NCBI RefSeq assembly: GCF_938017705.1
Contig: NZ_CALIIS010000146.1
Span: forward strand, 1-8,262
Length of the DNA stretch: 8,262 nt
Reading direction: 5' to 3'
Source of the DNA: an uncultured Campylobacter sp.
GTDB taxonomy: Bacteria; Campylobacterota; Campylobacteria; Campylobacterales; Campylobacteraceae
Both the position numbers and the translations under genes were made by a program. Positions 6,845 through 8,262 of this stretch are shown piece after piece. Each line of letters begins with the position of its first letter. Positions within the stretch are counted from its first letter, which is position 1. Under the pieces are notes generated by a model. That model saw only the letters and a list, made by a program, of their open reading frames with translations, did no database searches and was not told the DNA's origin.

Positions 6845-7906
6845 ATGAATAACGTTAAATGGTACATCATCGCAGGCGCCGTGCTAGGCGTGCTGGGTGC
6901 TACGCTAGTGCATTTCGGAAACCCGGGCAATATGGGCGTTTGCGTCGCTTGCTTTTTGCGCGACACCACCGGCGCGTTAGGTTTTCACCGAGCTAGCGCA
7001 GTGCAATACATCCGCCCGGAGATCATAGGGCTCGTGTTCGGCGGCTTTTTGGCAAGCGTGCTTTGGACGCGCGAGTTCGCTCCTGTTACGGGCAGCTCGC
7101 CGTTTGCGAAATTTTTCCTAGGGATTTTCGCGATGATCGGCTGCCTTGTATTTTTGGGATGTCCGTGGCGCGCGTTTTTGCGCCTAGGCGGCGGCGATTT
7201 GACCGCGCTAGCCGGGCTAGCGGGTCTAATCTGCGGCGTACTCATTGGGTTTTTGCTTAAAAAGCGCGGCTATGAGGCGAGCAAAGAGGCAAGACTTAGC
7301 GGCCCGATCGGAATTTTGCCCGTGATACTGGGCGCGGCGCTACTTGCGGCTTTGGTTTTCGGACTCAAAACGGGCGAGGGCGGCGCGCTTTTTATCTCCG
7401 CTAAAGGCCCCGGCGCGCAACACGCCGCAGTAGGCATCTCGCTGGCTGCGGGCATTATCGTGGGGGCCTTGATGCACAGAAGCAAATTTTGCAGCGTCGG
7501 CGCATTCGGTAAAATTTTCCGCGGCGATTTCTCGATGTTTTGGGGCGTGCTAAGCGTCATCGCGTTTGCGAGCATCGCAAATATCGCGTTTGGACAATAC
7601 AAGCTCGGCTTTGAGGGCCAGCCTATCGCGCATAACGATTTCGTTTGGAATTTCTTGGGTATGGTGCTCGCAGGACTTTGCTTCAGCCTAAGCGAGGGCT
7701 GCCCTGGCAAGCATCTGGTGCAGGCCGGTACGGGAAATTTAAGTTCGGGCATATTCGTCATCGGCATGGCGGCGGGCGCTGCGGTCGCGCACAATTTCTT
7801 GCTCGCAAGCTCGGCTAAAGGCATCACCGAGTTCGCTCCTTACGCGGTCGCGATCGGTTTTGTTTTCGCGCTTTACGTGGGGATTTTTCAAAGGCGCGTC
7901 GGCTAG
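6845..7906 (+). CDS. yedE: YedE/FdhT-family putative selenium transporter
   Basis: A polytopic inner-membrane protein of 353 residues from the YeeE/YedE (Sulf_transp) family, in the subgroup linked to selenium metabolism. It has about nine hydrophobic segments and two pseudo-symmetric halves, each with a Gly-Cys-Pro motif: GCPWRAFLRLGGGD (105-118) and GCPGK (285-289). The first half also has GNPGNMGVCVACFLRDTTGALG (25-46), whose C33 and C36 are typical, and the second has RSKFCSVG (212-219, C216). Related transporters move sulfur or selenium species past such cysteines. In Campylobacter jejuni the homologue FdhT (Cj1500), with the TusA-like FdhU, is needed for selenium-dependent formate dehydrogenase. 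No FdhU follows here. AGGA lies seven bases before the ATG. The family call is strong; the exact substrate is inferred. Confidence 0.88.
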   Translation: MNNVKWYIIAGAVLGVLGATLVHFGNPGNMGVCVACFLRDTTGALGFHRASAVQYIRPEIIGLVFGGFLASVLWTREFAPVTGSSPFAKFFLGIFAMIGCLVFLGCPWRAFLRLGGGDLTALAGLAGLICGVLIGFLLKKRGYEASKEARLSGPIGILPVILGAALLAALVFGLKTGEGGALFISAKGPGAQHAAVGISLAAGIIVGALMHRSKFCSVGAFGKIFRGDFSMFWGVLSVIAFASIANIAFGQYKLGFEGQPIAHNDFVWNFLGMVLAGLCFSLSEGCPGKHLVQAGTGNLSSGIFVIGMAAGAAVAHNFLLASSAKGITEFAPYAVAIGFVFALYVGIFQRRVG

Positions 7907-7919
7907 CGCGGGCACTCGG

Positions 7920-7951
7920 CTCGGCGTCATGTCTCTCCATGTGACGGCGAG
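7920..7951 (+). terminator. GC-rich hairpin after the YedE-like gene
   Basis: Arms 7920-7929 (CTCGGCGTCA) and 7942-7951 (TGACGGCGAG) pair with one mismatch around a 12-base loop, 13 bases after the stop. No U-run follows directly. It may pair with the next hairpin as a two-part end or stabilise the mRNA. Confidence 0.4.
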
Positions 7952-7966
7952 TCATGCTTCGATTCT

Positions 7967-8009
7967 AAAATTCTATGCGGTGGAATTTAAAATTTTCGCA
8001 TAGAATTTT
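7967..8009. terminator. Rho-independent-type terminator, probably bidirectional
   Basis: A perfect 13-pair stem, AAAATTCTATGCG with CGCATAGAATTTT, around a 17-base loop. The A-run at the left foot and T-run at the right foot make it symmetric, as in terminators that work from both sides. It lies 60 bases after the YedE-like stop and is the most likely end of that transcript. Confidence 0.65.
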
Positions 8010-8086
8010 GTGCCGCTATTACTTTTAAAAGCAATTTTTGCGTCTGCGTTAGTAAATTTTAAAGTTATTCTTGTTAGACTACGCGT

Positions 8087-8092
8087 TATATT
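8087..8092 (+). promoter_or_regulatory. Candidate -10 for the gene at the right edge
   Basis: TATATT, 23 bases before the TTG start at 8116 and after the terminator at 7967-8009. It would give a leader of under 20 bases. The region is AT-rich, so chance matches are likely. Confidence 0.3.
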
Positions 8093-8115
8093 TTTGCCAA
8101 ATTTAAGGTTGATTT

Positions 8116-8262
8116 TTGGAATTTGCCACAATTTTTTCAGTTTTTCTTTTTATTGCCTCATTGTTTTTTGCAGCACTTTTGCCGCGCAAAAATTTGAAAA
8201 TTGCTGTGGGTATAATTGCACTAATTTATATTTTTGCACTTTGCTTCGATTTGTTGCTATTT
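8116..8262 (+). CDS. Start of a small membrane protein, 3' end outside window
   Basis: An open frame running off the right edge. It starts at TTG 8116, after an in-frame TGA at 8110-8112 and with AAGG seven bases before the start. The 49 visible residues are almost wholly hydrophobic, with one basic turn (LPRKNLK, about 22-28) separating two predicted membrane helices at about 3-21 and 29-49. This clean helix-loop-helix pattern with the basic residues together is unlike a random frame, which is the main support. The family is not recognised. The DNA is AT-rich, unlike the YedE-like gene before it. The start codon could be wrong, and the protein may have more helices beyond the edge. Confidence 0.5.
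   Translation, partial: MEFATIFSVFLFIASLFFAALLPRKNLKIAVGIIALIYIFALCFDLLLF

Noticed and set aside
7270..7827. 185-codon - strand frame inside the YedE-like gene
   Set aside because: It is Ala/Pro/Ser-rich as expected from the reverse of a Gly/Ala-rich membrane protein and has no independent support.
1..8262. CRISPR array, tRNA, rRNA or insertion sequence
   Set aside because: I saw no regularly spaced identical repeats, no cloverleaf-like conserved elements, no transposase frame and no paired terminal repeats.

Overview
The window looks like a chromosomal segment from a higher-GC Campylobacter, of the C. gracilis/showae/rectus/curvus kind. This rests on the dense AAATTT-type words in intergenic DNA, the epsilonproteobacterial character of the proteins, and short leaders with a TATAAT-like -10 and no clear -35. 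The genus call is an inference from style; no rRNA or other marker is present.

Layout. Positions 1-753 hold two small, visibly AT-rich hypothetical genes on the + strand, overlapping by 4 bases; the first is open to the left edge. After about 220 bases with a promoter comes a GC-richer + strand operon: trpB (975-2156) and trpA (2149-2895), the two subunits of tryptophan synthase, then a gene (2906-4048) for a signal-peptide/periplasmic/TM/cytoplasmic protein that I read tentatively as an epsilonproteobacterial FliO-like flagellar export component. Three hairpins fill the gap to a convergent gene. That gene (4268-6359, - strand) is a TonB-dependent outer-membrane receptor, probably for heme, with a one-base frameshift that separates the signal peptide and TonB box from the rest. 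Its upstream region has a -10 and a 17-base palindrome like a Fur box.

The following non-coding stretch of nearly 490 bases (6360-6844) carries degenerate direct repeats and a C8 (G8) tract. Next is a YedE/FdhT-type selenium/sulfur membrane transporter (6845-7906, +), followed by two hairpins. An AT-rich tail holds the start of a second membrane-protein gene (from 8116, TTG start) that runs off the right edge.

Working together: trpB and trpA are translationally coupled and form one enzyme. The receptor (iron/heme uptake) and the YedE-like transporter (likely selenium supply for selenocysteine-containing formate dehydrogenase) are nutrient acquisition genes transcribed divergently from separate promoters. 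The rest of the trp pathway, fliN and the usual YedE partner (a TusA-like protein) are not in the window. I see no convincing new defence or mobile system. The points most worth following are the receptor frameshift, the FliO-like protein, the repeat-rich spacer and the AT-rich gene pair at the left edge.
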